Below, one piece after another: positions 23,672-36,364 of a stretch of 64,000 nucleotides of DNA. Location: positions 1 to 64,000 of the forward strand of contig CAXKVR010000398.1 of the NCBI GenBank assembly GCA_964058845.1. Direction: 5' to 3'. Source of the stretch: Carex sylvatica. Lineage: Eukaryota; Streptophyta; Magnoliopsida; Poales; Cyperaceae. The notes under the pieces are model-generated. The model had not been told where the DNA came from. It did no database searches and was given only the letters and a program-made list of their open reading frames with translations. The translations under genes and the position numbers were made by a program. Numbering within the stretch: position 1 is the stretch's first letter; each line of letters starts with the position of its first letter.

Positions 23672-24728
23672 CGAAATTTTTATTAATACCCAAATTTTTT
23701 ATAAAATTACAAAATCTATCCAACTTTTCAAAGGAATTCAAAATCTGCCCCTTTCGGTGACTAAACAACCGAACAAAGCCCCTCCTTTCGGTTATTTAGT
23801 CACCGGATCCAGACATTGAGACTGGTCATTGAGACTGGTGACTAAATAACCGGTTTCAACAAATTCATCTGGTTTTTTAGTAACTGATTTTTTTTTTTAC
23901 AGAACAGAAATTTTTTATTTTTTTATTTTTTGTATTGAAATATTAGAAATGTTTAATATATTTCTTTGAAAATAGATGAAATATATTTCTAATTTGATTT
24001 ATTAGAAAGACTGCAACAAATAACCCGGATCAATATTTTTCAGACCAAATTTTTCACGGCTGTAAGAAATATTAATATATTTCATTATGTGTTATTGAAA
24101 AAAAAAAATGCTTTGAATGTGAGTTATTGATCGCGGTTCAAAAGTCACTTCTATGTAATACAGAAAATATTGTTATCCTTCTAGTACATTTAATTTCTAA
24201 AAAATTGTATCTATTTTGAGACTTATTTTTGAATATCAATTATTAAATAACTTAAGATTTTTGTTTTTTAAAAATAGATCAACTTTTTAGAAATTAATGT
24301 ACTAGAAGGATGACAATATTTTTTGTATTTATCTAGAAGTGATTTTTGAACCGGGATCAATAACTCAGAATTTAAGCATTTTTTTTTCAATAACACATAA
24401 GGAAATATATTGATTTTTCTTATAGCCGCAAAAAACCCGGCCTGAAAATTATTGATCCGGGTTATTTGTCGCAGTCTTTCTAATAAATCAAATATATTGT
24501 ATTACATCTATTTTCAAAGAAATATATTCAACATTTTTAATATTTTAATACAAAAAATAAATTTTAGTCACCGGTCTCAATTTCTAGATCCAGTGACTAA
24601 ATAACCAGAAAGAGGGGCTTAGTCCGGTTATTTAGTCACCAAAAGAGGCAAATTTCAAATTTTTGCAAAAATATGGGTAAATTGCGTAATTTTATAAAAA
24701 AAATTGGGTATTAATAAAAAATTTGGCA
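23672..24728. mobile_element. inverted-repeat MULE-like element (1057 bp)
   Basis: The terminal repeat CGAAATTTTTATTAATACCC at the left is mirrored by GGGTATTAATAAAAAATTTGG at the right. The 8-bp direct repeat ACAGCTCC flanks it (23664-23671 and 24729-24736). Subterminal parts carry the inverted words CGGTTATTTAGTCACCGG and GGTGACTAAATAACCGG. The whole element folds on an axis near 24230. There is no coding sequence. The 5' end resembles the terminus of the 50141-59531 MULE (ATTTTTATTAATACCCC). Confidence 0.75.
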
Positions 24729-24736
24729 ACAGCTCC

Positions 24737-26141
24737 TACTAAAGTACTAACTATAAACTTTCTAAATTAATATAATTGTTTGAAGCATCAGTCAACAAAA
24801 TATTTATTTTTATATTAAACATGTAAATATTCTGATTTGTTAATGATTATGACTAAAAGATAAATTTTTGAATTTAATATCCATTCTCTAATTAAATATA
24901 ATGTCTTCTTTTTATTCTATACATCTTTTTGATATTTTTTTTACATACAAAAATCTCAATTATTTAAGTACGTAATCGCCACAAACCTATTTAGTATGTG
25001 TTCTTTTGATCTTGATTGCTTTCCATTTTTAAATGTCATTTAATTTTTTTTTATTGATTGATAATTGATTGATCATGTCTTTATTTTTTTCTCATTTTTT
25101 ATATCACATATAAAATGTTATTTATCATTTAATGGTTTTATATAAGTAAACATGATTTTATTCTCTATTTTATATATACAAGCATATAAATTATAAGAAG
25201 ATGAGGACATAACTCTTAAAACAATAACCTAAGGGCTTCTATAAAAAAATACTCTTATAACAATAAAATGTGTCACAATTTGAAAACAGTAAATAATACA
25301 ACTTTTTTTATGACTTTTTTTTCTTCTTGTTTTTCTGTTAACCTACAAAACAAAACAAAAGGCTCATATGTACTAGTAAAAAGAAAGCTCATAAGTATGT
25401 CATTAAATAATGTATTTTATATTTGTATGAGAATATGTTGGTCGAATTTTTATTGTTGAATAATTTTTTTTTTCATTGGTTTTTTCTTTTATGATAATAT
25501 GTTATTTTATATGAGAATTTTTTTTGTTCTCTTATAATATGTTTCTGTTGCAACGTACAAGCATCATACTAGTAAAGTAAGTAAAGTAATAAAGTGGCTA
25601 TCCACTATTAGTTTTGTTTTTGTAAGTGCGAAAATTATCAATTATTAAAATTATATTCTGGGCTTCACGTTAGAAATAAAATATATGTATCGGAAACAAT
25701 ATCTTAAATTAAGTTAAGCGCATTTTAAAAGAATGAAAGACATAAATAATCACAGAATTATAAACAATTATTAGAAAAATATTAAAATAATTTTCAGCCA
25801 TACGATTGAATTTGACAACAACTAATAGTTGTTAGTTTTTTTTAAAAAGAGTTATTAGTTATTAGTTAATCCAACGAATGTAAATACTTGATGGTTTGAC
25901 TACTTGTCTTGAGGGCCTTGAAACTCATCACTTCTATAAAATATTAATTTGAAAAAAAAAAAACCGGTATAAAAGTTTCTCCAGTTTTTGAAAATAAGAC
26001 TGAGCTTGTAATCAACATATATAATCGTGTTTGTGGGTGAAAGAACCATAAATAAATTTAATAAGTTTCAATTATTTTTTATTTACATACCAAATCTCAT
26101 TTTCGATTTACTGTTTGCCGATTTAATTTGTAAGATATTCA
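24737..26141. other. AT-rich intergenic sequence, no gene seen
   Basis: Very AT-rich with many T and A runs. ORFs here are short and have no recognisable protein. No inverted repeat or element ends noticed. Confidence 0.5.
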
Positions 26142-26289
26142 TATCGAAACCCAAATTTTTTTTTATATACCATAATAAAAAAAAAATCAAAACATTTTCG
26201 TTTTGAGGGAATTTCATCTTTATTCAGGCCGCAGAGTCAATATGCGGCTCCACTTAACGGGCCGTAGGGGTGTGTTGGGTTATTGTAAC

Positions 26290-28505
26290 TGTAACGTAGT
26301 GGAACTTTTAAAATAATAAGATTTCAAAAGATTAAATTAAATATAGTTTTAAAAGTTAAAGGTCTAATGCTTGGAAATATTTTTTATACTGACTGATTGA
26401 GTTAAGGCATCGAAAATCGAATTATAATATAGAAAAATGGTCCAGTGCGGATGGATGACCCGCACTACGGGTGGCTTCACCCGCACTGGGACAAGTTCTG
26501 AAGTTGCCGAATTTTTCGCTAAGTCCTGAATGCGGATGGGATCATCCGCACTGGCCTCAGTGCGTCCGCACTAGGCTCGGACTTTTTCTTCTGCGCAGTG
26601 AATGCGGCTGGGTGATCCGCAGTACGGCTGGATGGACCGCAGTACGGATGGAGAGGATCCGCAGTGCGGATGATTGATCCGCACTGAAATGTAATTTTGT
26701 TATTTTTGAGGGGTTTATTTGCAAAATTTCAATTATAAATCAAAATCCTCCTTCTTCTTCTCATTTTACGGGATTTAAAAGAGGAAGAGGTAGGTTAGAG
26801 CGGAGAGAAAAAGAGAAAGAGAGAGAGAGAGAAAATTTAAGCGCGGAAACTGATCGAACTGATCGGGAAATCGAGATTCGAGCTGAATTGACGATCCTTG
26901 ATCGATTCTAAAGCTTCAATTTGGTATTTCTTTCTCTTTTGCAATTCCTTGAAAATCCTAAATTATTCGATTTGTCGTGATTTCGGTTGAAATTCGAATT
27001 AGGGTTTCAGTAATCGAGTTCTAGCTCGATTAGTGGTTAATTTGTGATAATTGATCTGATTTGTCTTTCTTTTCTTTTGGAAACCCTAATTCAATTGATA
27101 TTGTTATATTTTTGATGAAATTCGAATTCAAATTTGATCTGAAACGTTATACCTCGATAATCGATTTGATTCTGGTTAGTTAGTTTATAGGAATTTATTT
27201 TATTAATTCATCTATGCTTTATTAACATAGGCATAGACCCTATCGAGCACGACTCAGCGAAATCGTCGGAAGTTCGGAATCTAGTGATAGCTGATTCTCT
27301 ACGCATCCTACGTGATCAGGTGCGGGGGTTCACGGGATCTGTTTTGGGATTTATTTTTAAGAATTAAATAGTTACGTATAAATGGCATGTTGAATTTCTA
27401 ATTGCATGCATCATAGCATTATTGCATAGTTAAGTAAATGATATATCGGAATTGCTATATTTAGGATGATCTAGCATATTGGTATGGTTTTACCGATTTT
27501 ACTGTTCCTTTGATTCTGATAATGGAATGAAACCACAGTACTGAATTGATATTGTTATATTATATCATAGTTATTGCAAAGTCTAGAGTCGACGCTAGAC
27601 TTTGCCTCAGGAACCATATGCGCATTTGGGGAATGACCCCACTGAACCCAGTACCGGTTGGGTAGGGGATACTGTTATTACATATATTATTGTGATTGTT
27701 GGAATACTGAACTGCGGTATAGTGATTGATGTGAAACTGTTGCGGTATTGATAATCTTTGTTTCTGATCGAATTACTTTATTGCTAGTCGTGAGATTTTG
27801 ACTGATATACATGTTTAATTATTAACCAGAACCAATAGAACGGTTAAGCCGATGAAGATAGATAACTGATTTCTATCTTTCCAACCTGACTTAGAGAGTT
27901 TGCATTTAGGTCCAAACATCCTGAATAATTCCGTTTTGATTTTCTCCGAATGTGATAATAGTAGAAGTTCACTTGAATTCCCTTTTAAAGTAATTGCATT
28001 TCATGATTTAACTGATTAATATACTAACGAATTGATTTAATTCTGATTTTGGATTTCTTACAAATCCAGTAGCCCTATTTAAATTCTGCACTGAGAAACT
28101 GCGAATAAGTTTCTCACCCCTTTTCCCCTTCGTGGGTTTTTCAGGAAACAAGGAATAGGATCTCGAGATCGTGCGGCGAGGAAAAGAAAGGAGAGGTATA
28201 GATAGGCCTTATTAATGATCGTTTTGTACTGGTTAAGTACTCAGATCATATTTTGTTGTGTATAACCTTCGAACCAGACTTTTGTAAAACTTATTTTAAT
28301 TAAGTAGGAGGTGTTGTAAGTAGGATGTGTTATAAGTAGGATGTGTTTTAATTATCTGATTTCAATTGTGTATCTAAAATGGTTAAATTATTTTGGGTAA
28401 AATTGGGATGAATATAAATCATCTCATCGTTCTTGCCTCGTGAATATATAGAAAATTTATATATTCACGGCGTAACCGTCGCGCCCCTTGTTCCGGGGTG
28501 TGACA
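26290..28505 (+). repeat. 5' LTR of the gypsy element (2216 bp)
   Basis: Starts TGTAACGTAGTGG and ends GGGGTGTGACA. Differences from the 3' LTR seen by eye: A26409/G33397, G27524/A34513, C27881/T34870, G28442/A35431 (all transitions), plus one extra T in the run near 27350 in the 3' copy. Confidence 0.95.
26441..26740 (+). promoter_or_regulatory. TGCGGAT/ATCCGCA word cluster and TATA-like box in gypsy U3
   Basis: From 26441 to 26690 the words AGTGCGGAT, TGCGGCTGG and ATCCGCACT, ACCCGCACT alternate as in solo LTR A. A TATAAAT box at 26734-26740 follows about 45 bp later, and a GA-rich leader comes next, so the cluster lies immediately upstream of the likely core promoter. The 3' LTR has the same at 33429-33728. 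The cluster, not the rest of the LTR, is homologous to 12577-12860. Confidence 0.65.
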
Positions 28506-28515
28506 GTGTAATTGT

Positions 28516-28527
28516 TGGTATCAGAGC
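28516..28527 (+). other. primer binding site, initiator tRNA-Met type
   Basis: TGGTATCAGAGC, the standard sequence complementary to the 3' end of plant initiator tRNA-Met, lies 10 nt after the 5' LTR. Confidence 0.92.
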
Positions 28528-28674
28528 AAAGGTTTGTGTTCAAACCCTAACCAGACATGATAGGATAAGCGAGTGGGGTAAGTCTAGAGTTAGATTGGGG
28601 TAAGTCTAGAGTTAGATTGGTAACGTTCAACTGCGTGAATTGAAATCTTAACTTATTAATTATTGAATAGATAA

Positions 28675-31600
28675 ATGGAGAGAGATCTCGGAGAAATGTT
28701 AATTGCGGCCTATGAAAGAGGTCGTAGAGCGGAAAATCTGGAACGCGGACCAGCTCCTGTGGCTGGAGCAAATGGGGAGGAATTTCGACAATTATATGAA
28801 GCATTTATGCGTTTGGCACCCCCTCGGTTTGATGGGTCGGGGGGATATCCTGCTGCGGAAGAGTGGATGGTGAGTCTGAAAGCAAAGTTCACCCTATGCC
28901 GGGTACCAGAGGTGAACAAAGTGGAGTTGGCTGTACAATTGCTTGAAAAATCTGGTAGGCATTGGTGGGAGGGAGTTAAAATGGAGTTTGAAGGGGGCGA
29001 AGGAGAGATTACCTGGGAATGGTTTGAACAGAAGTTTGGGGAACAGTTCTTGAGTGATTTACATCGGGAGGCTTTGAGAAGCCAATTCCTGAACTTAAGA
29101 CAGAATGAAAGGTCGGTAGAGGGGTACAACCGTTTGTTCTTTGATCTGTCCCGCTATGCTCCAGATGTGAAAAGGGATCTTGATAGATACCGGAGGCAGT
29201 ATTTGGACGGGTTGGACCCGAATATTGCACTAGCCATACATCATTCCACAGCTGCAGGGGTTCCAGCTCTTATGAGATGTGCGGAGCAGACAGAGGTATA
29301 TCTCAAGAGAAGTGCGCAACAAACCCTCTCCAGAAATGTGAAGCCTAAATTTGATCAAAGGAGGCAAGCGAGTGGATCGGGGGTTAGACCTCAAGCCCCT
29401 AGATACCCTATAGGACCGATAGCAGTACCTCAGTTTACCCCGGGAGCTACTGGACCCTGGTGTCGTATTTGTATGAAGCCACATACCGAATCTGAGTGTC
29501 GCCTCAATCAGACTTGTCTCCGTTGTGGCAGCAAGAATCATTGGATCAAGGATTGCCCAAATACTTTTTCGGGTACACCCGGGAGCAGTGGCAGTGGTGG
29601 TTATAGAGGTCCCCAGGGGCGAGGACGTGGAGGCATACCTTCGCTACGAGGTCGGGGCCCTACACCACAGTTGAGGGAAGGCCGGGCAGGAGGACGAGCC
29701 AGTGTTCACGCGGTAGAGCTACCGAATGCAGGAGACGAGTTGATTCCTATTTCTACTCAGACTGATTTGCTAGCAGGTACTATTTCTATTTCGGGACATC
29801 TTGCATATGTGTTGATTGATACGGGTTGTAGCAATTCGATCATATCTAGTACGTTAGTGGAGAAGTGTGGATGGTTAACGGAGTCGAGTGGGAGAGTATT
29901 GAATGTTCATACCCCTCTTGGTTCAACTATCCAAATTGCGAGGACATGCCGAAACCTGAAAGTGAGAGTAGATGGAAGGGATTTTCTAGCCGAAATGTTG
30001 GTCATGGACATTTCTGAGTATGATGCATTGTTGGGTTTGGATTGGTTAACTCAACACCTAGCTACGATTGATTGTTTGAGCCGTACTGTTCAGTTCGCAT
30101 TGTCAAGTGGTGCTACATGTGCATTAAAGTGTAGAGGATTAAAAGAGGTGGTACCGTATATTTCAGCAATAGAGACAAGACACTTAATTGAGTCGGGGTG
30201 TACAGCATATTTAGTGAGGGTTATGAGTACTGCTACTGAAATTCCAGAAATATCTAACATTCCGGTTGTTTCGGAATACGTTGATGTCTTTCCTGATGAG
30301 ATTTTAGGGTTACCCCCGGAACGAGAAATTGAGTTCAACATTAATTTGATACCTGGCACAATTCCGATTTCGAAGGCTCCTTATCGGATGGCTCCGGCTG
30401 AGCTAAAAGAATTGAAGGTGCAATTAGAAGAAATGTTGGAGAAAGGCTTTATTCGACCAAGTACTTCTCCATGGGGCGCACCAGTGTTATTTGTAAGGAA
30501 GAAGGATGGAACTCTGCGGTTGTGCATAGATTACCGGGAGTTGAATAAGGTGACCGTGAAGAATAAGTACCCATTGCCAAGGATTGATGACCTTTTTGAC
30601 CAGCTACAAGGATCGTCGGTCTATTCCAAGATCGATTTAAGAACGGGTTATCACCAGTTGTGTATATGTCCAAGTGACGTGGAAAAGACGGCTTTCCGTA
30701 CTAGGTACGGGCATTATGAATACCTAGTTATGCCATTCGGATTGACAAATGCACCGGCAGCTTTTATGGATCTCATGCAGCGTGTATTTAGAGATTTGTT
30801 GGATTCCAGTGTGGTGGTCTTCATCGATGATATACTGATCTATTCGCGTTCATATGAGGAGCATGCGGCACATCTTAAAGTGGTGTTACAAAGACTACGA
30901 GATCATCGGCTTTATGCCAAAATTTCGAAGTGCGAATTCTGGATGGACAAGGTGGCATTTTTGGGTCATATAGTTTCGGGTGAAGGATTGGCGGTAGATC
31001 CTGAGAAGATCCGAGCGGTAACTGAATGGAAGAGACCAACAACTGTTACAGAAATCCGTAGTTTTCTCGGCTTAGCTGGGTACTATCGAAGGTTTGTAGC
31101 TGGATTCTCACAAGTAGCCCGCCCTCTTACGGAGTTGCTACATAAAGGTATTAAATTCGATTGGGGTGAAAAACAAGAAAAAAGTTTTGAGGAGTTAAAG
31201 AGTCGGCTAGTGTCAGCCCCGATTCTTACACTGCCAATAACTGGAAAGGACTACATGGTGTTTACAGATGCATCTCGTACGGGTTTGGGTTGCGTTCTGA
31301 TGCAAGGTGAACAAGTTATTGCTTACGCTTCTCGACAATTACGGCCACATGAACAGAACTATCCGACACATGACTTGGAACTAGCAGCGGTGATTTTTGC
31401 GCTCAAAATTTGGCGGCATTACTTGTATGGTGTGAAGTGCCAGATTTTCACGGATCATAAAAGCTTAAAATATGTCTTTACTCAGAAGGAACTGAACTTG
31501 AGACAACGAAGGTGGCTGGAATTAATGAAGGATTACGATCTCGATATTCAGTATCATGCGGGCAAGGCTAATGCGGTAGCAGATGCGCTGAGTAGGAAAA

Positions 31601-33252
31601 ATCAGGTTAACCTGGCAAGCGTGATTTCAAGTGAAGTGCAGTTGATTGAAGAAATGAGAAAAATGAATTTACATGTTGGAGCATCGCGCGAATTGGCGAA
31701 GTCAGTTGCAACTCGCTTACTCGAGATAGAAGCGGGTATGAGTAAATCGGCCGGTATGTCCATTATTTCTGCTGCTATTGAGGTAAGACCGGAGTTACAT
31801 GATCGTATACGGGTAACGCAGCACGAAGATCAGAAATGTCAGAAATTTCGAGAACATGTAGAATCGGACCGAGACACTCCATTTAGACTTGATGACGAGG
31901 GTATCTTGCGGTTTGGCAACCGCATATGCATTCCTGAAGATTCCGACTTGAAGACCCTAGTTCTATCCGAAGCACATGATTCGGGATACACGATCCATCC
32001 CGGCGAAGTTAAAATGTATCAAACTCTGAAGCGGTATTTTTGGTGGCCGAACATGAAAAGGGATGTGACAAGGTACGTTGAGAAATGTCAAGTCTGTCAG
32101 CAAGTAAAGGCTGATCGACGAAAGGCAGCTGGGTTACTTCAACCGCTGAATAAGAAGAGAGGTAAGTTTGAAGTTATTGCAATGGATTTCGTATCTGGTT
32201 TTCCGAGGACAGTGGGCCGACATGATACCATATGGGTTATTGTGGATACATTGACGAAGGTGGCACATTTTATTCCACTCGGACCTGATACATCGGGTCG
32301 AACATTAGCCAACTTGTTTCTGAAATTTTTCGTTAAATATCATGGATGTCCAAGAGAAATTATATCTGATCGAGATACCAGGTTCACTTCGCATTTTTGG
32401 GAAAGTTTTCAAGAGAATATGGGTACGAAACTGAGGTTCAGCACCGCACATCATCCGCAGACTGATGGACAGTCAGAAAGAACAATCCAGACATTGGAAG
32501 ACATGCTTCGAGCGTGTGCTTTGAGCTTTCGAGGATCTTGGCTCGACCATTTGCATTTGGTTGAATTTGCATACAACAACAGTTATCACTCAAGTATCGG
32601 GATGCCACCATTAGAAGCGCTTACTGGAGAGATTTGTCGTACACCGTTGTGGTGGGGTCCGGCGGGTACTCATCCGTCCACAGGACCAGAATTGATACAA
32701 GAAGCAGCAGAGAAGACACAGGTTATCTTGAGCCGACTCAAATCAGCTCAAGATCGACAAAAGAGATATGCTGATATACATCGAAGACCGTTAGAGTTTC
32801 AAGAAGGTGATCATGTGTGGCTCCGAGTATCTCCGGTTAGAGGAGTACATCGGTTTGGAGTATCGGGTAAGCTAAGTCCAAGGTATATCGGTCCCTTTCA
32901 GATTCTGAACCGAGTAGGACTTGTAGCTTACGAGCTTGCATTGCCTCCAGCCTTGGATCGGGTACACCCGGTGTTTCATGTGTCACAGCTCCGAAAATAT
33001 GTACGAGATCCTTCTCACTGCATCGATCATTCTGATTTATACCTTAATGAGAATTTGGCCTATAAAGAAGAACCAATGCGAATACTTGATAGAAAAGAGC
33101 AAAGGTTAAGAAATCGAACGATTAGACTTGTTTTAGTACAATGGGGAAGACACTCGGAAAAAGAGGCAACATGGGAACTCGAAACGAAAATTCGCGAGCA
33201 ATATCCTGAGTTATTCGACAGTTCAGGTACGTATTTAAGTTCAAAGGATTGA
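28675..33252 (+). CDS. gag-pol polyprotein of Ty3/gypsy chromovirus (1525 aa)
   Basis: A single intact frame encodes structural and enzymatic proteins for retrotransposition. Gag domain at about residues 45-210 ([33 protein letters not shown]). CCHC zinc knuckle at 281-294 ([14 protein letters not shown]), preceded by a cysteine/histidine-containing stretch at 263-275. Aspartic protease with DTG at 382-384. Reverse transcriptase at about 570-750 with FIDD at 716-719. RNase H at about 855-975 ([20 protein letters not shown]). Integrase zinc finger H1101, H1108, C1138, C1141; catalytic D1171, D1232 and E1268, giving the canonical 35-residue D-E gap. C-terminal chromodomain-like segment at about 1465-1515 ([14 protein letters not shown]). 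No missing catalytic residue was seen. ATG 28675 follows the primer binding site by 148 nt. Gag and Pol share one frame, so no frameshift is needed. Confidence 0.96.
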   Translation: MERDLGEMLIAAYERGRRAENLERGPAPVAGANGEEFRQLYEAFMRLAPPRFDGSGGYPAAEEWMVSLKAKFTLCRVPEVNKVELAVQLLEKSGRHWWEGVKMEFEGGEGEITWEWFEQKFGEQFLSDLHREALRSQFLNLRQNERSVEGYNRLFFDLSRYAPDVKRDLDRYRRQYLDGLDPNIALAIHHSTAAGVPALMRCAEQTEVYLKRSAQQTLSRNVKPKFDQRRQASGSGVRPQAPRYPIGPIAVPQFTPGATGPWCRICMKPHTESECRLNQTCLRCGSKNHWIKDCPNTFSGTPGSSGSGGYRGPQGRGRGGIPSLRGRGPTPQLREGRAGGRASVHAVELPNAGDELIPISTQTDLLAGTISISGHLAYVLIDTGCSNSIISSTLVEKCGWLTESSGRVLNVHTPLGSTIQIARTCRNLKVRVDGRDFLAEMLVMDISEYDALLGLDWLTQHLATIDCLSRTVQFALSSGATCALKCRGLKEVVPYISAIETRHLIESGCTAYLVRVMSTATEIPEISNIPVVSEYVDVFPDEILGLPPEREIEFNINLIPGTIPISKAPYRMAPAELKELKVQLEEMLEKGFIRPSTSPWGAPVLFVRKKDGTLRLCIDYRELNKVTVKNKYPLPRIDDLFDQLQGSSVYSKIDLRTGYHQLCICPSDVEKTAFRTRYGHYEYLVMPFGLTNAPAAFMDLMQRVFRDLLDSSVVVFIDDILIYSRSYEEHAAHLKVVLQRLRDHRLYAKISKCEFWMDKVAFLGHIVSGEGLAVDPEKIRAVTEWKRPTTVTEIRSFLGLAGYYRRFVAGFSQVARPLTELLHKGIKFDWGEKQEKSFEELKSRLVSAPILTLPITGKDYMVFTDASRTGLGCVLMQGEQVIAYASRQLRPHEQNYPTHDLELAAVIFALKIWRHYLYGVKCQIFTDHKSLKYVFTQKELNLRQRRWLELMKDYDLDIQYHAGKANAVADALSRKNQVNLASVISSEVQLIEEMRKMNLHVGASRELAKSVATRLLEIEAGMSKSAGMSIISAAIEVRPELHDRIRVTQHEDQKCQKFREHVESDRDTPFRLDDEGILRFGNRICIPEDSDLKTLVLSEAHDSGYTIHPGEVKMYQTLKRYFWWPNMKRDVTRYVEKCQVCQQVKADRRKAAGLLQPLNKKRGKFEVIAMDFVSGFPRTVGRHDTIWVIVDTLTKVAHFIPLGPDTSGRTLANLFLKFFVKYHGCPREIISDRDTRFTSHFWESFQENMGTKLRFSTAHHPQTDGQSERTIQTLEDMLRACALSFRGSWLDHLHLVEFAYNNSYHSSIGMPPLEALTGEICRTPLWWGPAGTHPSTGPELIQEAAEKTQVILSRLKSAQDRQKRYADIHRRPLEFQEGDHVWLRVSPVRGVHRFGVSGKLSPRYIGPFQILNRVGLVAYELALPPALDRVHPVFHVSQLRKYVRDPSHCIDHSDLYLNENLAYKEEPMRILDRKEQRLRNRTIRLVLVQWGRHSEKEATWELETKIREQYPELFDSSGTYLSSKD

Positions 33253-33265
33253 ACTTTATTTTTAA

Positions 33266-33277
33266 GTGAGGGAGAAA
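33266..33277 (+). other. polypurine tract
   Basis: GTGAGGGAGAAA immediately before the 3' LTR start at 33278, the expected plus-strand primer site. Confidence 0.85.
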
Positions 33278-35494
33278 TGTAACGTAGTGGAACTTTTAAA
33301 ATAATAAGATTTCAAAAGATTAAATTAAATATAGTTTTAAAAGTTAAAGGTCTAATGCTTGGAAATATTTTTTATACTGACTGATTGAGTTAAGGCGTCG
33401 AAAATCGAATTATAATATAGAAAAATGGTCCAGTGCGGATGGATGACCCGCACTACGGGTGGCTTCACCCGCACTGGGACAAGTTCTGAAGTTGCCGAAT
33501 TTTTCGCTAAGTCCTGAATGCGGATGGGATCATCCGCACTGGCCTCAGTGCGTCCGCACTAGGCTCGGACTTTTTCTTCTGCGCAGTGAATGCGGCTGGG
33601 TGATCCGCAGTACGGCTGGATGGACCGCAGTACGGATGGAGAGGATCCGCAGTGCGGATGATTGATCCGCACTGAAATGTAATTTTGTTATTTTTGAGGG
33701 GTTTATTTGCAAAATTTCAATTATAAATCAAAATCCTCCTTCTTCTTCTCATTTTACGGGATTTAAAAGAGGAAGAGGTAGGTTAGAGCGGAGAGAAAAA
33801 GAGAAAGAGAGAGAGAGAGAAAATTTAAGCGCGGAAACTGATCGAACTGATCGGGAAATCGAGATTCGAGCTGAATTGACGATCCTTGATCGATTCTAAA
33901 GCTTCAATTTGGTATTTCTTTCTCTTTTGCAATTCCTTGAAAATCCTAAATTATTCGATTTGTCGTGATTTCGGTTGAAATTCGAATTAGGGTTTCAGTA
34001 ATCGAGTTCTAGCTCGATTAGTGGTTAATTTGTGATAATTGATCTGATTTGTCTTTCTTTTCTTTTGGAAACCCTAATTCAATTGATATTGTTATATTTT
34101 TGATGAAATTCGAATTCAAATTTGATCTGAAACGTTATACCTCGATAATCGATTTGATTCTGGTTAGTTAGTTTATAGGAATTTATTTTATTAATTCATC
34201 TATGCTTTATTAACATAGGCATAGACCCTATCGAGCACGACTCAGCGAAATCGTCGGAAGTTCGGAATCTAGTGATAGCTGATTCTCTACGCATCCTACG
34301 TGATCAGGTGCGGGGGTTCACGGGATCTGTTTTGGGATTTATTTTTTAAGAATTAAATAGTTACGTATAAATGGCATGTTGAATTTCTAATTGCATGCAT
34401 CATAGCATTATTGCATAGTTAAGTAAATGATATATCGGAATTGCTATATTTAGGATGATCTAGCATATTGGTATGGTTTTACCGATTTTACTGTTCCTTT
34501 GATTCTGATAATAGAATGAAACCACAGTACTGAATTGATATTGTTATATTATATCATAGTTATTGCAAAGTCTAGAGTCGACGCTAGACTTTGCCTCAGG
34601 AACCATATGCGCATTTGGGGAATGACCCCACTGAACCCAGTACCGGTTGGGTAGGGGATACTGTTATTACATATATTATTGTGATTGTTGGAATACTGAA
34701 CTGCGGTATAGTGATTGATGTGAAACTGTTGCGGTATTGATAATCTTTGTTTCTGATCGAATTACTTTATTGCTAGTCGTGAGATTTTGACTGATATACA
34801 TGTTTAATTATTAACCAGAACCAATAGAACGGTTAAGCCGATGAAGATAGATAACTGATTTCTATCTTTTCAACCTGACTTAGAGAGTTTGCATTTAGGT
34901 CCAAACATCCTGAATAATTCCGTTTTGATTTTCTCCGAATGTGATAATAGTAGAAGTTCACTTGAATTCCCTTTTAAAGTAATTGCATTTCATGATTTAA
35001 CTGATTAATATACTAACGAATTGATTTAATTCTGATTTTGGATTTCTTACAAATCCAGTAGCCCTATTTAAATTCTGCACTGAGAAACTGCGAATAAGTT
35101 TCTCACCCCTTTTCCCCTTCGTGGGTTTTTCAGGAAACAAGGAATAGGATCTCGAGATCGTGCGGCGAGGAAAAGAAAGGAGAGGTATAGATAGGCCTTA
35201 TTAATGATCGTTTTGTACTGGTTAAGTACTCAGATCATATTTTGTTGTGTATAACCTTCGAACCAGACTTTTGTAAAACTTATTTTAATTAAGTAGGAGG
35301 TGTTGTAAGTAGGATGTGTTATAAGTAGGATGTGTTTTAATTATCTGATTTCAATTGTGTATCTAAAATGGTTAAATTATTTTGGGTAAAATTGGGATGA
35401 ATATAAATCATCTCATCGTTCTTGCCTCGTAAATATATAGAAAATTTATATATTCACGGCGTAACCGTCGCGCCCCTTGTTCCGGGGTGTGACA
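33278..35494 (+). repeat. 3' LTR of the gypsy element (2217 bp)
   Basis: Near-identical to 26290-28505. Same ends, word cluster (33429-33678) and TATA-like box. Confidence 0.95.
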
Positions 35495-35619
35495 GTAACA
35501 TACAAAGTGGGGCTGCAGAGCTAATCTGCGACCTGAGTAACTGTAGAATTTTCTCAAAACGGAGGTGTTTTGGTTTTTTTTTTTATTATAGTATTTAAAA
35601 AAAAAATTGGTATCGAAAC

Positions 35620-36147
35620 TGATAAAATCATAAAAAAGGAGAAGAGACAAATGTTACTATGTTAGTATCGTGCAACAGTAGTATTATCCATCTTCATTGC
35701 TGTTGCTGGAAGGAAGAGCATCGAATGGTCTAAATAAAAAACAAAGGCAGATTTATGGGATTCGAACCGACTCTTTTTAATTGTTATATAAGATTTAAAC
35801 TAGTACTGAGATCACCAACTTCTGGAGAAAGTTTGATAAATCATGACACTAAGAAAAACAAAACAAAGAATTCTCACTTTTCACTTCTCTTAAATATTCC
35901 ATCTTTCTCACGGAATCGTTTGTGTAAACCAATCCACATATATTAATACAATAATCGCAACATCTCAATACTTATCTCTAACTAGCTACTGATCTTAAGT
36001 AAACGAACTCCTTTATTATTAGACACTGTTAAATAAGGATCTTAAGGTGCATGCTTCATATTGAAATATTGAATCTACCTCCATTTTGCCTTCCAGCTAG
36101 CTCTCTCATTTTCCTAATTAACAGATTGAGACCTTCAGCCTATTCGT
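35620..36147. other. intergenic, no gene seen
   Basis: No coding gene recognised. A B-box-like GGATTCGAACC lies at about 35759-35769, but I could not find a paired A box or tRNA fold. Confidence 0.45.
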
Positions 36148-36318
36148 ATCCTCTGCATTAACTCAAAAGGGAATGCAGAATAGATCCGCACTAATATTAA
36201 AGGATCTCCTATATTATAGGTAGGAACTGAATTGGCTCTATTTAAAATCAAGCGGTTGAGATTTCATTAACTCAAAAGATTCACTTTTGAGTTAATGCAG
36301 AGGATACGCATTCCTCAT
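36148..36318. mobile_element. short inverted-repeat MITE (GTATCCTCTGCATTAACTC ends)
   Basis: The left TCGTATCCTCTGCATTAACT is mirrored by AGTTAATGCAGAGGATACGC at the right, about 170 bp apart. A related element is at 44190-44385, and the one at 46965-47190 shares only the GTATCCTCT/AGAGGAT ends. Confidence 0.65.
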
Positions 36319-36364
36319 AGAATATCCAATAAATAATATATGTTCACTGAAATTTTTACAGGTG

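Larger units (their letters stand above)
26290..35494 (+). mobile_element. intact Ty3/gypsy chromovirus retrotransposon (9205 bp)
   Basis: All parts of an autonomous LTR retrotransposon are present and in order: 5-bp target duplication GTAAC (26285-26289 and 35495-35499), 5' LTR, tRNA-Met type primer binding site, one uninterrupted gag-pol frame, polypurine tract, 3' LTR. The LTRs differ by only four substitutions and a 1-nt T-run change by eye, so insertion was very recent. The protein layout (integrase after RT/RNase H, C-terminal chromodomain-like segment) and long LTRs fit the Tekay/Del chromovirus lineage. Lineage is by pattern memory, so moderately sure; completeness is seen directly. 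Confidence 0.95.
26151..35610. mobile_element. small MULE-like element (about 250 bp) interrupted by a gypsy element
   Basis: Once the gypsy element and its duplicated GTAAC are removed, about 250 bp remain. The left end CCAAATTTTTTTTTATATAC is mirrored at the right (AAAAAATTGG at 35601-35610). Further in, CATTTTCGTTTTGAGGGAA is mirrored by TTCTCAAAACGGAGGTG. The inverted words GCCGCAGAG/TGCGGC lie near the centre. The 9-bp direct repeat TATCGAAAC flanks it (26142-26150 and 35611-35619), as for Mutator-like elements. Confidence 0.75.

Noticed and set aside
26471..26677. 68-codon ORF identical in both gypsy LTRs (also 33459-33665)
   Set aside because: It coincides with the inverted-word cluster in the U3 region. 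Identity reflects LTR identity, not protein selection.
28547..30673. Minus-strand ORFs opposite gag-pol
   Set aside because: Antisense shadows of the intact gag-pol frame.
35750..35850. B-box-like GGATTCGAACC suggesting a tRNA or SINE
   Set aside because: No cloverleaf, no convincing A box at the right distance, no poly-A or target duplication found.
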